Assembly (NCBI RefSeq): GCF_024730785.1
Contig: NZ_CP102830.1
Span: 1,984,001-2,048,000, forward strand
Source: Pseudomonas sp. LS44
Lineage (GTDB): Bacteria; Pseudomonadota; Gammaproteobacteria; Pseudomonadales; Pseudomonadaceae
Length of the DNA: 64,000 nucleotides
Direction: 5' to 3'
Below the pieces are notes generated by a model. That model worked only from the letters and a program-made list of their open reading frames with translations. It had not been told where the DNA came from and made no database searches. A program made the position numbers and the translations under genes. Each line of letters begins with the position of its first letter. Within the stretch, counting starts at the first letter, position 1. Below, piece after piece: positions 9,622-20,224 of this stretch.

Positions 9622-12018
9622 ATGAAGACTACAGTCGACTTGCCTCTTTTGCCGTTGCGCGATGTTGTAGTTTATCCGCACATGGTTATTCCACTTTTTG
9701 TTGGGCGTGAGAAATCCATAGAGGCATTGGAAGCTGCTATGACAGGAGATAAACAGATCCTGTTAGTCGCGCAGAAAAATCCAGCTGACGACGATCCTGC
9801 GGAGGATGCACTCTATCGCGTCGGTACCGTAGCGACGGTACTGCAACTGCTCAAATTGCCGGACGGCACCGTGAAGGTGCTTGTTGAAGGTGAGCAGCGG
9901 GGCAGCATCGAACAGTTCAAGACACTGGATGATCATTGCCGTGTCGAAGTCGCACTGATTGATGAGCAGGAAGCGGCTGAGCGTGAATCCGAAGTATTTA
10001 CGCGCAGCCTGCTAAGTCAGTTCGAGCAATATGTGCAGTTGGGCAAGAAAGTGCCTGCTGAAGTGTTGTCTTCATTGAATAGCATCGATGAGCCTGGCCG
10101 ATTGGTCGACACAATGGCTGCGCACATGGCCCTTCGAATCGAGCAGAAGCAGGAAATCCTCGAGATTACTGATCTTTCCGCTCGTGTGGAGCATGTGCTT
10201 GCTTTGCTGGATGCGGAAATTGACTTGCTCCAAGTCGAAAAACGCATTCGTGGACGCGTCAAAAAGCAGATGGAGCGTAGCCAGCGCGAGTACTACCTGA
10301 ATGAGCAAATGAAGGCCATTCAGAAGGAGCTTGGCGATGGGGATGAGGGCCACAACGAACTCGAAGATCTAAAGAAGCGGATCGAAGACGCGGGCCTCAC
10401 GAAGGAAGCCTACGGCAAGGCTCAAGCTGAGCTGAATAAGCTGAAGCAAATGTCGCCAATGTCAGCTGAAGCAACTGTGGTGCGTTCTTATATTGACTGG
10501 TTGGTCAATGTTCCATGGAAGGCGGAAAGTAAGGTCCGTTTGGATCTGGCCAAGGCCGAAGAAATCCTCGATGCCGACCACTACGGTCTAGAAGAGGTCA
10601 AGGAGCGGATCCTTGAGTACCTCGCTGTGCAGAAACGGGTCAAGAAGGTAAAAGGTCCTGTTCTGTGTCTAGTGGGTCCTCCCGGCGTCGGGAAGACTTC
10701 GTTGGCCGAATCGATTGCCCATGCCACCAATCGAAAATTCGTGCGTATGGCGCTGGGTGGCGTGCGGGACGAGGCTGAAATTCGTGGCCACCGTCGTACC
10801 TACATTGGCTCTATGCCTGGTCGTTTGATTCAAAAAATGACCAAGGTTGGCGTTCGCAACCCGCTCTTCCTGCTCGATGAAATCGACAAAATGGGCCAGG
10901 ACATGCGTGGCGATCCAGCCTCGGCACTGCTGGAAGTGCTCGATCCTGAACAGAATCACAACTTCAACGATCATTATCTGGAAGTTGACTACGACCTGTC
11001 GGATGTAATGTTCCTGTGTACTGCGAACTCCATGAATATCCCGGCCCCGTTGCTGGATCGCATGGAAGTGATCCGTCTGCCTGGTTATACCGAAGACGAG
11101 AAAATTAACATTGCTGTTAAGTACCTCGCGCCGAAGCAAACTCAGGCTAATGGCTTGAAGAAAGGCGAGTTGGAGTTCGATGCTGACACCATTCGCGACA
11201 TCATTCGCTACTACACGCGAGAGGCCGGAGTACGTGGTTTGGAGCGGCAACTCGCGAAGATTTGCCGCAAGGCGGTTAAAGAGTATGTCCGTGAAAAGCG
11301 CCTGAAGCTTCGGGTTACACCTGAATCCTTGGAGCATTTCCTTGGGGTCAAGAAATTCCGCTATGGGTTGGCCGAGCAACAGGACCAGATCGGACAAGTC
11401 ACTGGGTTGGCGTGGACGCAAGTCGGTGGGGAGTTGTTGACCATCGAAGCGGCTGTCGTACCCGGCAAAGGTCAGTTGATCAAAACCGGCTCGCTTGGTG
11501 ACGTGATGGTCGAATCGATCACCGCCGCATTAACCGTAGTACGCAGTCGGGCGAAAAGTCTGGGGGTAGCCGCGGATTTTTACGAGAAGCGTGACATTCA
11601 TATCCACATGCCCGAAGGGGCCACTCCGAAAGATGGTCCTAGTGCAGGGGTGGGCATGTGCACCGCTCTGGTCTCCGCGCTCACCCAGATACCGGTACGG
11701 GCGGATGTTGCCATGACTGGCGAGATCACGCTGCGTGGTCAAGTGCTGGCGATCGGTGGCCTCAAGGAGAAGCTGCTGGCAGCGCACCGGGGCGGAATCA
11801 AGACGGTGATCATTCCTGAAGAGAACGTGCGCGACCTAAAAGAAATTCCAGAGAATATTAAGCAAGACCTGCAGATTAAACCGGTCAAATGGATTGACGA
11901 GGTCCTGCAAATTGCGCTGCAATACGCCCCGGAGCCCTTGCCCGATGCGGCTCCTGAGATGGTTGCAAAGGATGACAAGCGCGAGACTGATTCCAAGGAG
12001 CGAATCAGCACGCATTAG
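9622..12018 (+). CDS. lon: ATP-dependent protease Lon
   Basis: Homohexameric AAA+ serine protease that removes misfolded and short-lived regulatory proteins. At 798 residues it has the normal bacterial LonA size. The order is N-terminal substrate domain, coiled coil (about 190-270), AAA+ with Walker [10 protein letters not shown] near 355 and [10 protein letters not shown], then the protease domain with the catalytic Ser in [11 protein letters not shown] and Lys in [14 protein letters not shown]. Upstream is a clear sigma32-like promoter, so it is probably heat-induced separately from clpX. Confidence 0.98.
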   Translation: MKTTVDLPLLPLRDVVVYPHMVIPLFVGREKSIEALEAAMTGDKQILLVAQKNPADDDPAEDALYRVGTVATVLQLLKLPDGTVKVLVEGEQRGSIEQFKTLDDHCRVEVALIDEQEAAERESEVFTRSLLSQFEQYVQLGKKVPAEVLSSLNSIDEPGRLVDTMAAHMALRIEQKQEILEITDLSARVEHVLALLDAEIDLLQVEKRIRGRVKKQMERSQREYYLNEQMKAIQKELGDGDEGHNELEDLKKRIEDAGLTKEAYGKAQAELNKLKQMSPMSAEATVVRSYIDWLVNVPWKAESKVRLDLAKAEEILDADHYGLEEVKERILEYLAVQKRVKKVKGPVLCLVGPPGVGKTSLAESIAHATNRKFVRMALGGVRDEAEIRGHRRTYIGSMPGRLIQKMTKVGVRNPLFLLDEIDKMGQDMRGDPASALLEVLDPEQNHNFNDHYLEVDYDLSDVMFLCTANSMNIPAPLLDRMEVIRLPGYTEDEKINIAVKYLAPKQTQANGLKKGELEFDADTIRDIIRYYTREAGVRGLERQLAKICRKAVKEYVREKRLKLRVTPESLEHFLGVKKFRYGLAEQQDQIGQVTGLAWTQVGGELLTIEAAVVPGKGQLIKTGSLGDVMVESITAALTVVRSRAKSLGVAADFYEKRDIHIHMPEGATPKDGPSAGVGMCTALVSALTQIPVRADVAMTGEITLRGQVLAIGGLKEKLLAAHRGGIKTVIIPEENVRDLKEIPENIKQDLQIKPVKWIDEVLQIALQYAPEPLPDAAPEMVAKDDKRETDSKERISTH

Positions 12019-12031
12019 CCGGGGGGCTTTC

Positions 12032-12061
12032 TTGACACATTTTTAAAGCCCTTGTTATAAA
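12032..12061 (+). promoter_or_regulatory. Strong sigma70 promoter of hupB
   Basis: A perfect TTGACA at 12032-12037 is followed by TATAAA at 12056-12061 (18-bp spacer; TTATAA gives 17). It lies 90 bp before the hupB start, in the lon-hupB gap. High basal expression is expected for an abundant nucleoid protein. Confidence 0.85.
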
Positions 12062-12152
12062 GCGGCTCTTCTTGTGTCGGCAGGCCACTCTGCACCCGCT
12101 TTGCTTACACCCAAAATTAAGAAACAACTCAACAGAAATAAGGGGACTTAGA

Positions 12153-12425
12153 GTGAACAAGTCGGAACTGATTGATGCTATCGCCGCATCTGCTGATATC
12201 CCGAAAGCTGTCGCTGGCCGTGCGCTGGATGCAGTAATCGAATCCGTCACTGGCGCTCTGAAAGCCGGTGACTCGGTAGTGCTGGTTGGCTTTGGTACCT
12301 TTGCTGTTAAAGAGCGCGCTGCTCGTACTGGCCGCAACCCGCAGACTGGTAAGCCGATCAGCATCGCTGCCGCCAAGATCCCGGGCTTCAAAGCTGGTAA
12401 AGCCCTGAAAGACGCCGTTAACTAA
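12153..12425 (+). CDS. hupB: DNA-binding protein HU-beta
   Basis: Abundant histone-like nucleoid protein that bends DNA as a dimer. It starts with GTG at 12153, preceded by AAGGGGAC, and encodes 90 residues from (M)[15 protein letters not shown]. The flexible DNA-binding arm is present as the [12 protein letters not shown] segment near residues 55-70. The longer in-frame reading back to 12072 is not conserved. It sits in the classic lon-hupB-ppiD order with its own strong promoter and a terminator behind. Confidence 0.97.
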   Translation: MNKSELIDAIAASADIPKAVAGRALDAVIESVTGALKAGDSVVLVGFGTFAVKERAARTGRNPQTGKPISIAAAKIPGFKAGKALKDAVN

Positions 12426-12531
12426 GCGTCCTTCGAGGCTTACCTCTGTCAATTCAAGCCATGGGCTTCAGTTGGCAGCGGAGCGGCAGTTCAGACGGTT
12501 AATTCCGGCCGGCCGCCCCGCCAGTTACGAG

Positions 12532-12558
12532 AAGGCGCATCCTCGGATGCGCCTTTCT
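12532..12558 (+). terminator. Intrinsic terminator after hupB
   Basis: AAGGCGCATCC pairs with GGATGCGCCTT around TC and is followed by TCTT. It ends the hupB transcript before ppiD. Confidence 0.8.
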
Positions 12559-12621
12559 TATATCCGGATTCTACCCACGCTCCACGGCCGTTAATTCAGT
12601 ACGGTCGTTTCTGGGGGACGC

Positions 12622-14496
12622 ATGCTGCAGAACATCAGGGACAATTCACAAGGCTGGATTGCCAAAACCATCATCGGTGTCATCGTTGCATTGATGGCAT
12701 TCACCGGTGTTGATGCAATTTTCAACGCCACCAGCGACACGCAAAATGCCGCGAAGGTCAATGGCGAGGAAATCAGTCAAAACGAGCTCGGCCAGGCCGT
12801 GGACATGCAGCGCCGTCAACTCATGCAGCGCTTGGGTAAAGATTTCGACGCGGCACGGCTAGATGACAAGCTGCTGCGCGAAGCGGCATTGAAAGGGCTT
12901 ATTGAGCGCAGCCTGCTGCTTCAAAGTGCGAAGGATGCGAACTTTGCTTTTTCCCAGCCGGCCCTGGATCAAGTGATTTTGCAAACCCCGGAATTCCTGG
13001 TGGATGGAAAATTCAGCGCTGAGCGATTCGATCAAGTCATTCGCCAGATGGGTTATACCCGGTTGCAGTTCCGTCAAATGCTTGAACAGGAAATGCTGAT
13101 CGGTCAATTGCGAGCTGGTCTTTCTGGTAGCAGTTTCGTCACAGCTGAAGAAGTCCAGGCTTTTGCCCGTCTAGAAAAACAGACGCGTGATTTTGCGACC
13201 CTTACTCTGAAAGCCGACCCCGGCTCGCTCAAGCTTTCTGAGGAAGAAGTCAAAGCTTATTATGATGAGCACGCTGGCGAGTTCATGAGCACCGAGCAAG
13301 TGGTGCTTGATTATGTCGAACTGAAGAAAGAAGCCTTCTTCGACAAGGTCAGCGTCAAGGATGAGGATCTCCAGGCGCTTTACCAGAAAGAGATCGCCAA
13401 TCTGGCTGAGCAGCGCGATGCGGCTCATATCCTCATTGAAGTGAATGACAAAGTTAACGAAGCACAAGCCAAGGCCAAGATCGAAGACGTGCAGAAGCTC
13501 CTAAGCCAGGGCGAGAATTTTGCAGCCCTGGCCAAGAAGTTTTCCGAGGACCCAGGCTCGGCCAGCAATGGTGGCGACCTCGGTTACGCCGGTCCCGGTG
13601 TCTACGATCCTGAATTCGAGAAGACCCTGTACGCCTTGAAGAAGGATGAAGTCTCGGCGCCGGTGCGCACTGCGTACGGTTGGCACCTGGTCAAGCTGCT
13701 CGGCGTTCAGGCGCCGGAAGTACCGAGCTTCGCTAGCGTCAAGGACAAGCTCAGCCGTGAGCTGAAAACCCAGCAGGTCGAACAGCGTTTCGTCGAAGCT
13801 AGCAAGAGCTTGGAGGATGCTGCTTTTGAGGCGTCGGACCTGGAACAGCCCGCGCAAGATCAGGGCCTAAAGGTACAGCGAAGCGCTCCGTTCGGGCGTG
13901 AGGGTGGAGAGGGGTTGGCTGCCAACCGCGAAGTCGTCCAGGCGGCCTTCAGTCCCGAAGTGCTGGAAGATGGTGCCAATAGTGGCGCTATCGAACTGGA
14001 TGCTGACACTGTGATCGTGCTGCGGGTCAAAGATCATAAGAAGCCTGAGCAATTGCCGCTGGCGGAGGTCGCCGACGGTATTCGCCAGCGTTTGAGCGTG
14101 GAGCGGGCCAGCGCGGCTGTGCAGGCCAACGGCAAGGCGTTGTTGGTTGACCTACGCGCCGGCAAGACTCCTGTTGCCCAAGCGCATGAAGGGAAGAACT
14201 GGCAGCTGGTGGAAGCGGCTACTCGTAGTCAAGAAGGTATTGATCCACTGATCCTTCAGGCGCTGTTCCGCATGCCTAAACCTGAGACGGCTGACAAGCC
14301 GAGCTTCACCGGCGTCACGCTGGCTAATGGTGATTTCGTGGTGGTGCAACTCAAGGGTGTGAGTGAGCCTGAGGGTGAACTGACAGCGGAGGAAAAAGAG
14401 ATGTACCACCGCTTCCTGGCATCCCGTGCTGGTCAGCAGGATTTCGCAGCTTTCCGGAATAAATTGGAAACTCAGGCGAAAATCGAGCGGTTCTAA
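12622..14496 (+). CDS. ppiD: Periplasmic folding chaperone PpiD
   Basis: Inner-membrane-anchored periplasmic chaperone near the Sec translocon. The 624-residue protein has a short cytoplasmic N-terminus, one membrane segment at about 12-34 (IAKTIIGVIVALMAF), a SurA-like helical region and a central parvulin domain starting near residue 265 (AAHILIEVND, then GGDLGYAGPGVYDPEF). The C-terminus is a second degenerate chaperone region. In P. aeruginosa fabI follows ppiD; here a terminator and then the convergent ABC operon follow instead. Confidence 0.95.
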   Translation: MLQNIRDNSQGWIAKTIIGVIVALMAFTGVDAIFNATSDTQNAAKVNGEEISQNELGQAVDMQRRQLMQRLGKDFDAARLDDKLLREAALKGLIERSLLLQSAKDANFAFSQPALDQVILQTPEFLVDGKFSAERFDQVIRQMGYTRLQFRQMLEQEMLIGQLRAGLSGSSFVTAEEVQAFARLEKQTRDFATLTLKADPGSLKLSEEEVKAYYDEHAGEFMSTEQVVLDYVELKKEAFFDKVSVKDEDLQALYQKEIANLAEQRDAAHILIEVNDKVNEAQAKAKIEDVQKLLSQGENFAALAKKFSEDPGSASNGGDLGYAGPGVYDPEFEKTLYALKKDEVSAPVRTAYGWHLVKLLGVQAPEVPSFASVKDKLSRELKTQQVEQRFVEASKSLEDAAFEASDLEQPAQDQGLKVQRSAPFGREGGEGLAANREVVQAAFSPEVLEDGANSGAIELDADTVIVLRVKDHKKPEQLPLAEVADGIRQRLSVERASAAVQANGKALLVDLRAGKTPVAQAHEGKNWQLVEAATRSQEGIDPLILQALFRMPKPETADKPSFTGVTLANGDFVVVQLKGVSEPEGELTAEEKEMYHRFLASRAGQQDFAAFRNKLETQAKIERF

Positions 14497-14510
14497 ACAC
14501 CGGCTCGTTA

Positions 14511-14546
14511 AATAAAAAGGCCGCTTCCGAAGCGGCCTTTTTATTG
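14511..14546 (+). terminator. Intrinsic terminator after ppiD
   Basis: AAAAAGGCCGCTT pairs with AAGCGGCCTTTTT, with A and T runs on both flanks. Between it and the ABC operon (14547-14642) no gene or other structure is seen. Confidence 0.9.
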
Positions 14547-14642
14547 TCTTTGTTTCAGTCGCCGATGTCTGAGACGGTCGACAGCTTGCTCGCGACAGCC
14601 ACGACCAGGGTGCGTTTACCGATGCGAAGCCATGTGCTGCTC

Positions 14643-16265
14643 CTACTGTTCCTGACTATTCATTTGCGGTGCCGGTGTCATGAAGGCTGCTTCGAGCAAC
14701 TGCTGGGTATAGGGATGCTGTGGGGCGGCGAAAATATCGTCCGCAGCGCCCTGTTCCACGACTTGGCCCTGCTTGACCACCATCAATTGGTGGCTAAGCG
14801 CTTTGATCACCGCCAAGTCATGGCTGATGAACAGATAAGTCAGGTTGTATTTGCTCTGTAGTGAACGCAATAGTTCCACCACTTGGCGTTGCACGGTGCG
14901 GTCGAGTGCGGAAGTCGGTTCGTCCAGGAGGATCAGTTCCGGTTTGAGCACCAAGGCTCGGGCAATGGCGATACGTTGGCGTTGGCCACCGGAAAACTCA
15001 TGGGGATAACGGTGGCGGGTATCTGGGTCCAGCCCGACCTCCAGCAGTGCATCGATGATTGCCTGCTCCTGCTCTGCTGCACTGCCAATCTTATGGATAT
15101 CCAGTCCTTCGCCAACGATTTGTCCAACCGACATGCGCGGACTGAGGCTGCCGTAAGGGTCTTGAAACACCACCTGCATCTGCCGGCGCAAGGGGCGCAC
15201 ATCGTGTTGCGATAGGCCGTTCAGCGATTGGCCGTGAAAGCGTATTGAGCCCTGACTCTCCAGCAGGCGCAGAATCGCCAGGCCCAATGTGGATTTGCCT
15301 GAACCGCTTTCGCCGACGATTCCCAAGGTCTGGCCTTGAGGCAAGCTGAAGTTGATGCCATTTACCGCTTTCACATAATCGACGGTGCGGCGCAGCAGGC
15401 CCTTCTTGATCGGAAACCATACGCGCACATCATCGACTTCCAGCAGTGGCGCTCCAGCCGGGTTGCTGACGGGGCCGCCGCTGGGCTCGGCGCCGAGCAA
15501 TTCGCGGGTATAGGCATGCTGCGGTGCATTAAACAGGTCCTCACACAACGCTTGTTCGACCACTTGTCCGCGCCACATGACGCACACCCGATGGGCAATT
15601 CTTCTCACCAGATTGAGATCGTGACTGATGAGCAGCAGCGACATGCCCAAGCGTTGTTGCAGGTCCTTGAGCAGATCGAGGATTTTCAGCTGCACGGTGA
15701 CGTCGAGGGCGGTGGTTGGTTCGTCGGCGATCAGTAGTTCCGGCTCGTTGGCCAGGGCCATGGCGATCATCACCCGCTGCCGCTGGCCGCCGGATAGTTC
15801 GTGAGGAAAGGCCTTCAGACGCTTGTGCGGCTCGGGTATGCCAACCAACTCGAGGAGTTCCAATGTGCGTCGAGTGGCGGCTTTGCCACTCAGCCCTTTG
15901 TGCAGGGCAAGCACTTCGCCGATCTGGCGCTCGATGCTGTGCAACGGGTTCAGCGAGGTCATCGGTTCCTGGAAGACCATGGCAATTCGGTTGCCGCGAA
16001 TGCCCTGCAGCTTGGCCTGTGAGGTGGTCAGCAGATCCTGCCCCGCGTAATGAATAACGCCGGTCGGATGGTGGGCGTGCGGGTAGGGCAATAGGCGCAG
16101 GATCGAGTTGGCGGTCACTGATTTACCGGAGCCGCTTTCGCCGACGATGGCGAGGGTCTCGCCGCGGCGGATGTCGAAACTAACGCCGTCGACGACCCGC
16201 TGTACGCGATTATCCGAGATGAACTCGACGGAGAGGTCGCGCACTTCGATGAGGTTTTCGCTCAT
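14643..16265 (-). CDS. nppD: Peptide ABC transporter ATPase with two NBDs (NppD/YejF type)
   Basis: Energises the Npp/Yej oligopeptide importer in the cytoplasm. The ATG at 16265 ([12 protein letters not shown]) gives 540 residues and has AGGAAATG just upstream. An in-frame ATG 42 bp earlier lies inside the preceding gene. It is a tandem fusion of two ABC ATPases: Walker A GESGSGKS twice (near residues 43 and 320), LSGGQRQR and FSGGQRQR signatures, and [11 protein letters not shown] and [11 protein letters not shown]alker B motifs. It is the last gene of the five-gene nppA1A2BCD operon, spaced 1 bp from nppC. Confidence 0.93.
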   Translation of the reverse strand: MSENLIEVRDLSVEFISDNRVQRVVDGVSFDIRRGETLAIVGESGSGKSVTANSILRLLPYPHAHHPTGVIHYAGQDLLTTSQAKLQGIRGNRIAMVFQEPMTSLNPLHSIERQIGEVLALHKGLSGKAATRRTLELLELVGIPEPHKRLKAFPHELSGGQRQRVMIAMALANEPELLIADEPTTALDVTVQLKILDLLKDLQQRLGMSLLLISHDLNLVRRIAHRVCVMWRGQVVEQALCEDLFNAPQHAYTRELLGAEPSGGPVSNPAGAPLLEVDDVRVWFPIKKGLLRRTVDYVKAVNGINFSLPQGQTLGIVGESGSGKSTLGLAILRLLESQGSIRFHGQSLNGLSQHDVRPLRRQMQVVFQDPYGSLSPRMSVGQIVGEGLDIHKIGSAAEQEQAIIDALLEVGLDPDTRHRYPHEFSGGQRQRIAIARALVLKPELILLDEPTSALDRTVQRQVVELLRSLQSKYNLTYLFISHDLAVIKALSHQLMVVKQGQVVEQGAADDIFAAPQHPYTQQLLEAAFMTPAPQMNSQEQ

Positions 16266-16266
16266 G

Positions 16267-17298
16267 TCATTTCCTCGGATCGAAGGCATCGCGCGCGGCC
16301 TCGCCAATGAATACCAACAGGCTCAGCATCAGGCCGAGGACCACAAATGCGCTGATTCCCAGCCAGGGCGCCTGGCGATTCGACTTGGCCTGAGCGACCA
16401 GTTCGCCGAGCGACGGGGCGCCCGGTGGCAAGCCGAAGCCGAGGAAATCCAGGGCGGTCAAGGTGCCGATGGCGCCGGTGAGAATGAACGGCATGAAAGT
16501 CATGGTCGAGATCATGGCGTTGGGCAGGATGTGGCGGAACATGATGGCGCCGTTCTGCATGCCCAAGGCGCGGGCGGCGCGCACGTACTCGAGATTGCGC
16601 CCACGTAGGAATTCGGCGCGCACCACATCGACCAGACTCATCCATGAGAACAACAGCATGATGCCCAGCAGCCACCAGAAGTTCGGCTGCACGAAGCTCG
16701 CCAGAATGATCAGCAGGTAAAGTACCGGCAGGCCAGACCAGACCTCGAGAAAACGTTGGCCGAACAGATCGACCCAGCCGCCATAGAAGCCCTGCAGCGC
16801 GCCTGCGACGACGCCGATCACCGAGCTCAACAGGGTCAGGATCAGAGCAAACAACACGGAAATACGGAAGCCGTAGATCACCCGGGCCAACACATCGCGG
16901 CCTTGGTCGTCGGTGCCCAGCCAGTTCTCCAGCGAGGGTGGCGCGGGTGCGGGCACTTTGAGGTCGTAGTTGATGGTGGAATAGCTGTAAGGAATTGGTG
17001 GCCAGAGAATCCAGCCGTCCTTGGCTTCGATCAGCTCGCGGATGTAGAGGCTCTTGAAGTTTGCTTCGAGCGGAAATTCGCCGCCGAACGTGGTTTCCGG
17101 ATAGCGCTTGAGCACCGGGAAATACCACTGGTTGTCGTAGTGCACCGCCAGGGGCTTGTCGTTGGCAATCAGTTCGGCGCCAAGACTGATGACGAACAAG
17201 GCCAGAAACAACCACAACGACCACCAACCACGTTTATGCGCCTTGAGACGCTCGAAACGGCGACGGTTGAGGGGCGACAGCTTGAATGTAAAGGCCAT
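16267..17298 (-). CDS. nppC: Peptide ABC transporter permease (NppC/YejE type)
   Basis: Inner-membrane permease of 343 residues. It has an N-terminal membrane segment (WWSLWLFLALFVISLGAEL), a periplasmic loop of about 100 residues and then a BPD_transp_1 core of five segments. The coupling-helix EAA-like region reads FLRGRNLEYVRAARALG. The long first loop and C-terminal position are typical of YejE. It is separated by one base from each neighbour, so the operon is tightly packed. Confidence 0.93.
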   Translation of the reverse strand: MAFTFKLSPLNRRRFERLKAHKRGWWSLWLFLALFVISLGAELIANDKPLAVHYDNQWYFPVLKRYPETTFGGEFPLEANFKSLYIRELIEAKDGWILWPPIPYSYSTINYDLKVPAPAPPSLENWLGTDDQGRDVLARVIYGFRISVLFALILTLLSSVIGVVAGALQGFYGGWVDLFGQRFLEVWSGLPVLYLLIILASFVQPNFWWLLGIMLLFSWMSLVDVVRAEFLRGRNLEYVRAARALGMQNGAIMFRHILPNAMISTMTFMPFILTGAIGTLTALDFLGFGLPPGAPSLGELVAQAKSNRQAPWLGISAFVVLGLMLSLLVFIGEAARDAFDPRK

Positions 17299-17299
17299 C

Positions 17300-18385
17300 T
17301 CAACCCTCCCGGTTTTCGAAGTCGATGCGCGGATCGACCAATGTGTAAGTGATGTCGCCGATCAATTTCACCAGCAGGCCCACCAGGGTAAAGATGAACA
17401 ATGTGCCGAACACCACCGGGTAATCGCGGTTGATGGCCGCCTCGAAACTCATCAGGCCCAGGCCATCGAGGGAGAAGATCACCTCGATGAGCAGCGAGCC
17501 GGTGAAGAAGATACCGATAAAGGCGGCGGGAAAGCCGGCGATGATCAACAACATCGCGTTGCGAAACACATGGCCGTACAGCACGCGGTGTTCGGTCAGC
17601 CCTTTGGCGCGGGCGGTGACCACGTATTGTTTGTTGATCTCGTCGAGGAAGCTGTTCTTGGTCAGCAAGGTCAGGGTCGCGAAGTTGCCGATCACCAGGG
17701 CGGTGACGGGTAGCACCAGGTGCCAGAAGTAATCGAGGACTTTGCCGCCCCAGCTGAGTTCGTCGAAATTGTTGGAGGTCAGCCCTTTGAGCGGGAACCA
17801 GTCCAGATAACTGCCGCCGGCGAACAACACGATTAGCAGGATGGCGAAGAGGAAGGCGGGGATCGCATAGCCGACGATGATCGCCGAGCTGGTCCAGACA
17901 TCGAACCGACTGCCGTGGCGCGTCGCCTTGGCGATGCCAAGCGGGATGGACACCAGATACATGATCAGGGTGCTCCAGAGCCCGAGGGATATTGATACCG
18001 GCATCTTCTCGACGATCAGGTCGGTGACTTTGGCGTCGCGGAAGAAGCTCGTGCCGAAGTCCAGGTGTAGATAGTTTTTAAGCATGATCCAGAAGCGCTC
18101 CGGGGCCGGCTTGTCGAAGCCGTACATGCGCTCGATCTCTTTGATTAGCTCCGGATCCAATCCCTGCGCGCCGCGGTAGTTGGAACCGGCGACCGAGACT
18201 TCGCCGCCGCCGCCGGAAATTCGTCCCGTCGCTCCACCCGATGCCGAGTCGAAGCCTTCCAGCTTGGCGATCATCTGTTCCACCGGGCCGCCGGGTGCGG
18301 CCTGGATGATGATGAAGTTGATCAGCAGGATGCCGAGCAGGGTGGGAATGATCAGCAGCAAACGCCGCAGGATATAGGCGAGCAT
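17300..18385 (-). CDS. nppB: Peptide ABC transporter permease (NppB/YejB type)
   Basis: Partner permease of 361 residues with six predicted membrane segments, starting [18 protein letters not shown]. The EAA loop is [25 protein letters not shown] glycine/serine-rich periplasmic insertion ([17 protein letters not shown], about residues 54-70) is typical of YejB-like permeases. It directly abuts the binding-protein gene upstream with no gap. Confidence 0.93.
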   Translation of the reverse strand: MLAYILRRLLLIIPTLLGILLINFIIIQAAPGGPVEQMIAKLEGFDSASGGATGRISGGGGEVSVAGSNYRGAQGLDPELIKEIERMYGFDKPAPERFWIMLKNYLHLDFGTSFFRDAKVTDLIVEKMPVSISLGLWSTLIMYLVSIPLGIAKATRHGSRFDVWTSSAIIVGYAIPAFLFAILLIVLFAGGSYLDWFPLKGLTSNNFDELSWGGKVLDYFWHLVLPVTALVIGNFATLTLLTKNSFLDEINKQYVVTARAKGLTEHRVLYGHVFRNAMLLIIAGFPAAFIGIFFTGSLLIEVIFSLDGLGLMSFEAAINRDYPVVFGTLFIFTLVGLLVKLIGDITYTLVDPRIDFENREG

Positions 18386-20224
18386 TTATGGCGCTTCCTT
18401 GGCGACCGATTGCGTCGTAGCGGCTTCGGCCTTGTCGCTCTTCTGCCACCAGGTCATCAGGCCGTAGTCGTACAGCGGGGTCTTCTCCGGGCGGCCGAAC
18501 TTGTTCCAGTACGCCACTCGCCAGGTATCGACGTAATAGTTAGGCACCACGTAATGACCCCACTGCAGGGCGCGGTCGAGGGCGCGGGCGTGTTCGATCA
18601 GGCTTTTGCGCGAGTCGGCGCGGATCAGGCCGTCGACCAGCTGATCGATGGCCGGGTCACGCAGACCGATGAAATTACGGCTGCCCGGGTTGTCGGCGCT
18701 GCTCGAGTGCCAGTATTCGCGCTGCTCGTTACCCGGCGAGTTGGATTGTCCCCAGGTTGCGCTGGTCATGTCGAAGTCGCGCGAGCGCAGGCGATTGACG
18801 AACTGCGAGGCATCGACGCGGCGGATCTGCATGTCGATGCCCAGCTCGCTGAGGTTGCGTTTATACGGCAGCAGGATGCGCTCCATGTTGGTCTGGAACA
18901 GCATGAACTCGAACACCAGTGGTTTGCCGTCTGGCCCGATCATCTGATCGTTGTCGATGTGATAGCCGGCCTGCTGCAGCAATTGATAGGCCTTACGCTT
19001 CTGCTCGCGAATGATGCCGTCGCCGCTGTTCACCGGCGGTTGATAGATCTGGGTGAAAACCTGGGGCGGCAACTTGTCGCGCAGAGGCTCGAGAATCTTC
19101 AACTCATCGGCGTTCGGCGGCGCATTGGCAGCCATTTCCGAGTTCTCGAAATAGCTCTTGGTGCGCTTGTAGGAGCCGAAGAACAGCTGCTTGTTCGACC
19201 ACTCGAAGTCGAACAGCAGGCCGATCGCTTCGCGGACGCGGGCGTCCTGGAACACCGGGCGACGGATGTTGAAGGCAAAGGCCTGCATGCCGACCGGGTT
19301 ATGGTTGGGGATCGCCTCCTTGATCATCCGTCCATCGCTTAAGGCGGCGGACTCGTAGCCGGTGGCCCAGTCCTTGGCCGAATATTCGAGATTGAGATCG
19401 AACTGGCCACCTTTGAAGGCTTCCAGGGCGACCGACATATCACGGTAGTAATCGACGACGATGGCGTCGAAGTTGTACTGGCCGCGGTTGACGGCCAGGT
19501 CTGCGCCCCACCAATCCTTGACCCGCTCGTAGCGAATGCTGCGCCCCGATTCCAGGCTGGCGACACGGTAGGCGCCGCTGCCCAGCGGCGGCTCCAGGCT
19601 GGTTTTGGTGAAGTCGCGCGTCGCCCACCAGTGTTTGGGCAGAATCTGCAGTTGGCCGAGAATCAGCGGCAACTCGCGGTTGCCCGGGTGCTTGAAGTCG
19701 AAACGCACTTTCTGCGGGCTTTCCACTACGACCTTGTCGACGTCGGCGTAGTAGCTGCGGTACATCGGATCGCCGTTTTTCATCAGCGCGTCGAAGGTGA
19801 ATTGCACGTCTTCAGCAGTCACCGGTACGCCGTCATGGAAGCGGGCCTTGGGGTTCAGGTAGAAGCGCACGTAACTGTTGTTCGGGGCCTTCTCGATTTT
19901 CTCGGCCAGCAGCCCGTATTCGGTGAACGGCTCTTCCGGCGAGTGATAGGTCAGGCTTTCGTAGACCAGGCCGATACGACCTTCGGCATTGCCCTTGGGG
20001 ATGAACGGATTGAGGCTGTCGAAACCGCCGCTGCCGGATAGACGCAAGGTGCCGCCCTTGGGAGCCTCCGGGTTCACATAGTCGAAATTGCGGTAGTTAG
20101 CCGGGTATTTGGGCGCTTCGCCGTAGAGCGTGATGGCGTGCTCGGGAGCCGCGTGGCTCAGGCCACTCAGGCTGCACATCAGCAGGCAGCTGCCCTTGAG
20201 CAGGGCACGCAAAGGATGAGTCAT
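18386..20224 (-). CDS. nppA2: Periplasmic peptide-binding protein, second copy (NppA2-like)
   Basis: Extracellular solute-binding protein family 5 (SBP_bac_5), 612 residues, with a Sec signal peptide cut after LSGLSHA. Family marks are the N-terminal FDYVNPEAPKGGTLRL, FDSLNPF and the mid-region WWGADLAVNRGQYNFD. It is clearly homologous to the next gene upstream, and the two overlap by 4 bp. It is by recall the counterpart of P. aeruginosa NppA2. By analogy it delivers peptides or peptidyl-nucleoside compounds to NppBCD. Confidence 0.9.
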   Translation of the reverse strand: MTHPLRALLKGSCLLMCSLSGLSHAAPEHAITLYGEAPKYPANYRNFDYVNPEAPKGGTLRLSGSGGFDSLNPFIPKGNAEGRIGLVYESLTYHSPEEPFTEYGLLAEKIEKAPNNSYVRFYLNPKARFHDGVPVTAEDVQFTFDALMKNGDPMYRSYYADVDKVVVESPQKVRFDFKHPGNRELPLILGQLQILPKHWWATRDFTKTSLEPPLGSGAYRVASLESGRSIRYERVKDWWGADLAVNRGQYNFDAIVVDYYRDMSVALEAFKGGQFDLNLEYSAKDWATGYESAALSDGRMIKEAIPNHNPVGMQAFAFNIRRPVFQDARVREAIGLLFDFEWSNKQLFFGSYKRTKSYFENSEMAANAPPNADELKILEPLRDKLPPQVFTQIYQPPVNSGDGIIREQKRKAYQLLQQAGYHIDNDQMIGPDGKPLVFEFMLFQTNMERILLPYKRNLSELGIDMQIRRVDASQFVNRLRSRDFDMTSATWGQSNSPGNEQREYWHSSSADNPGSRNFIGLRDPAIDQLVDGLIRADSRKSLIEHARALDRALQWGHYVVPNYYVDTWRVAYWNKFGRPEKTPLYDYGLMTWWQKSDKAEAATTQSVAKEAP

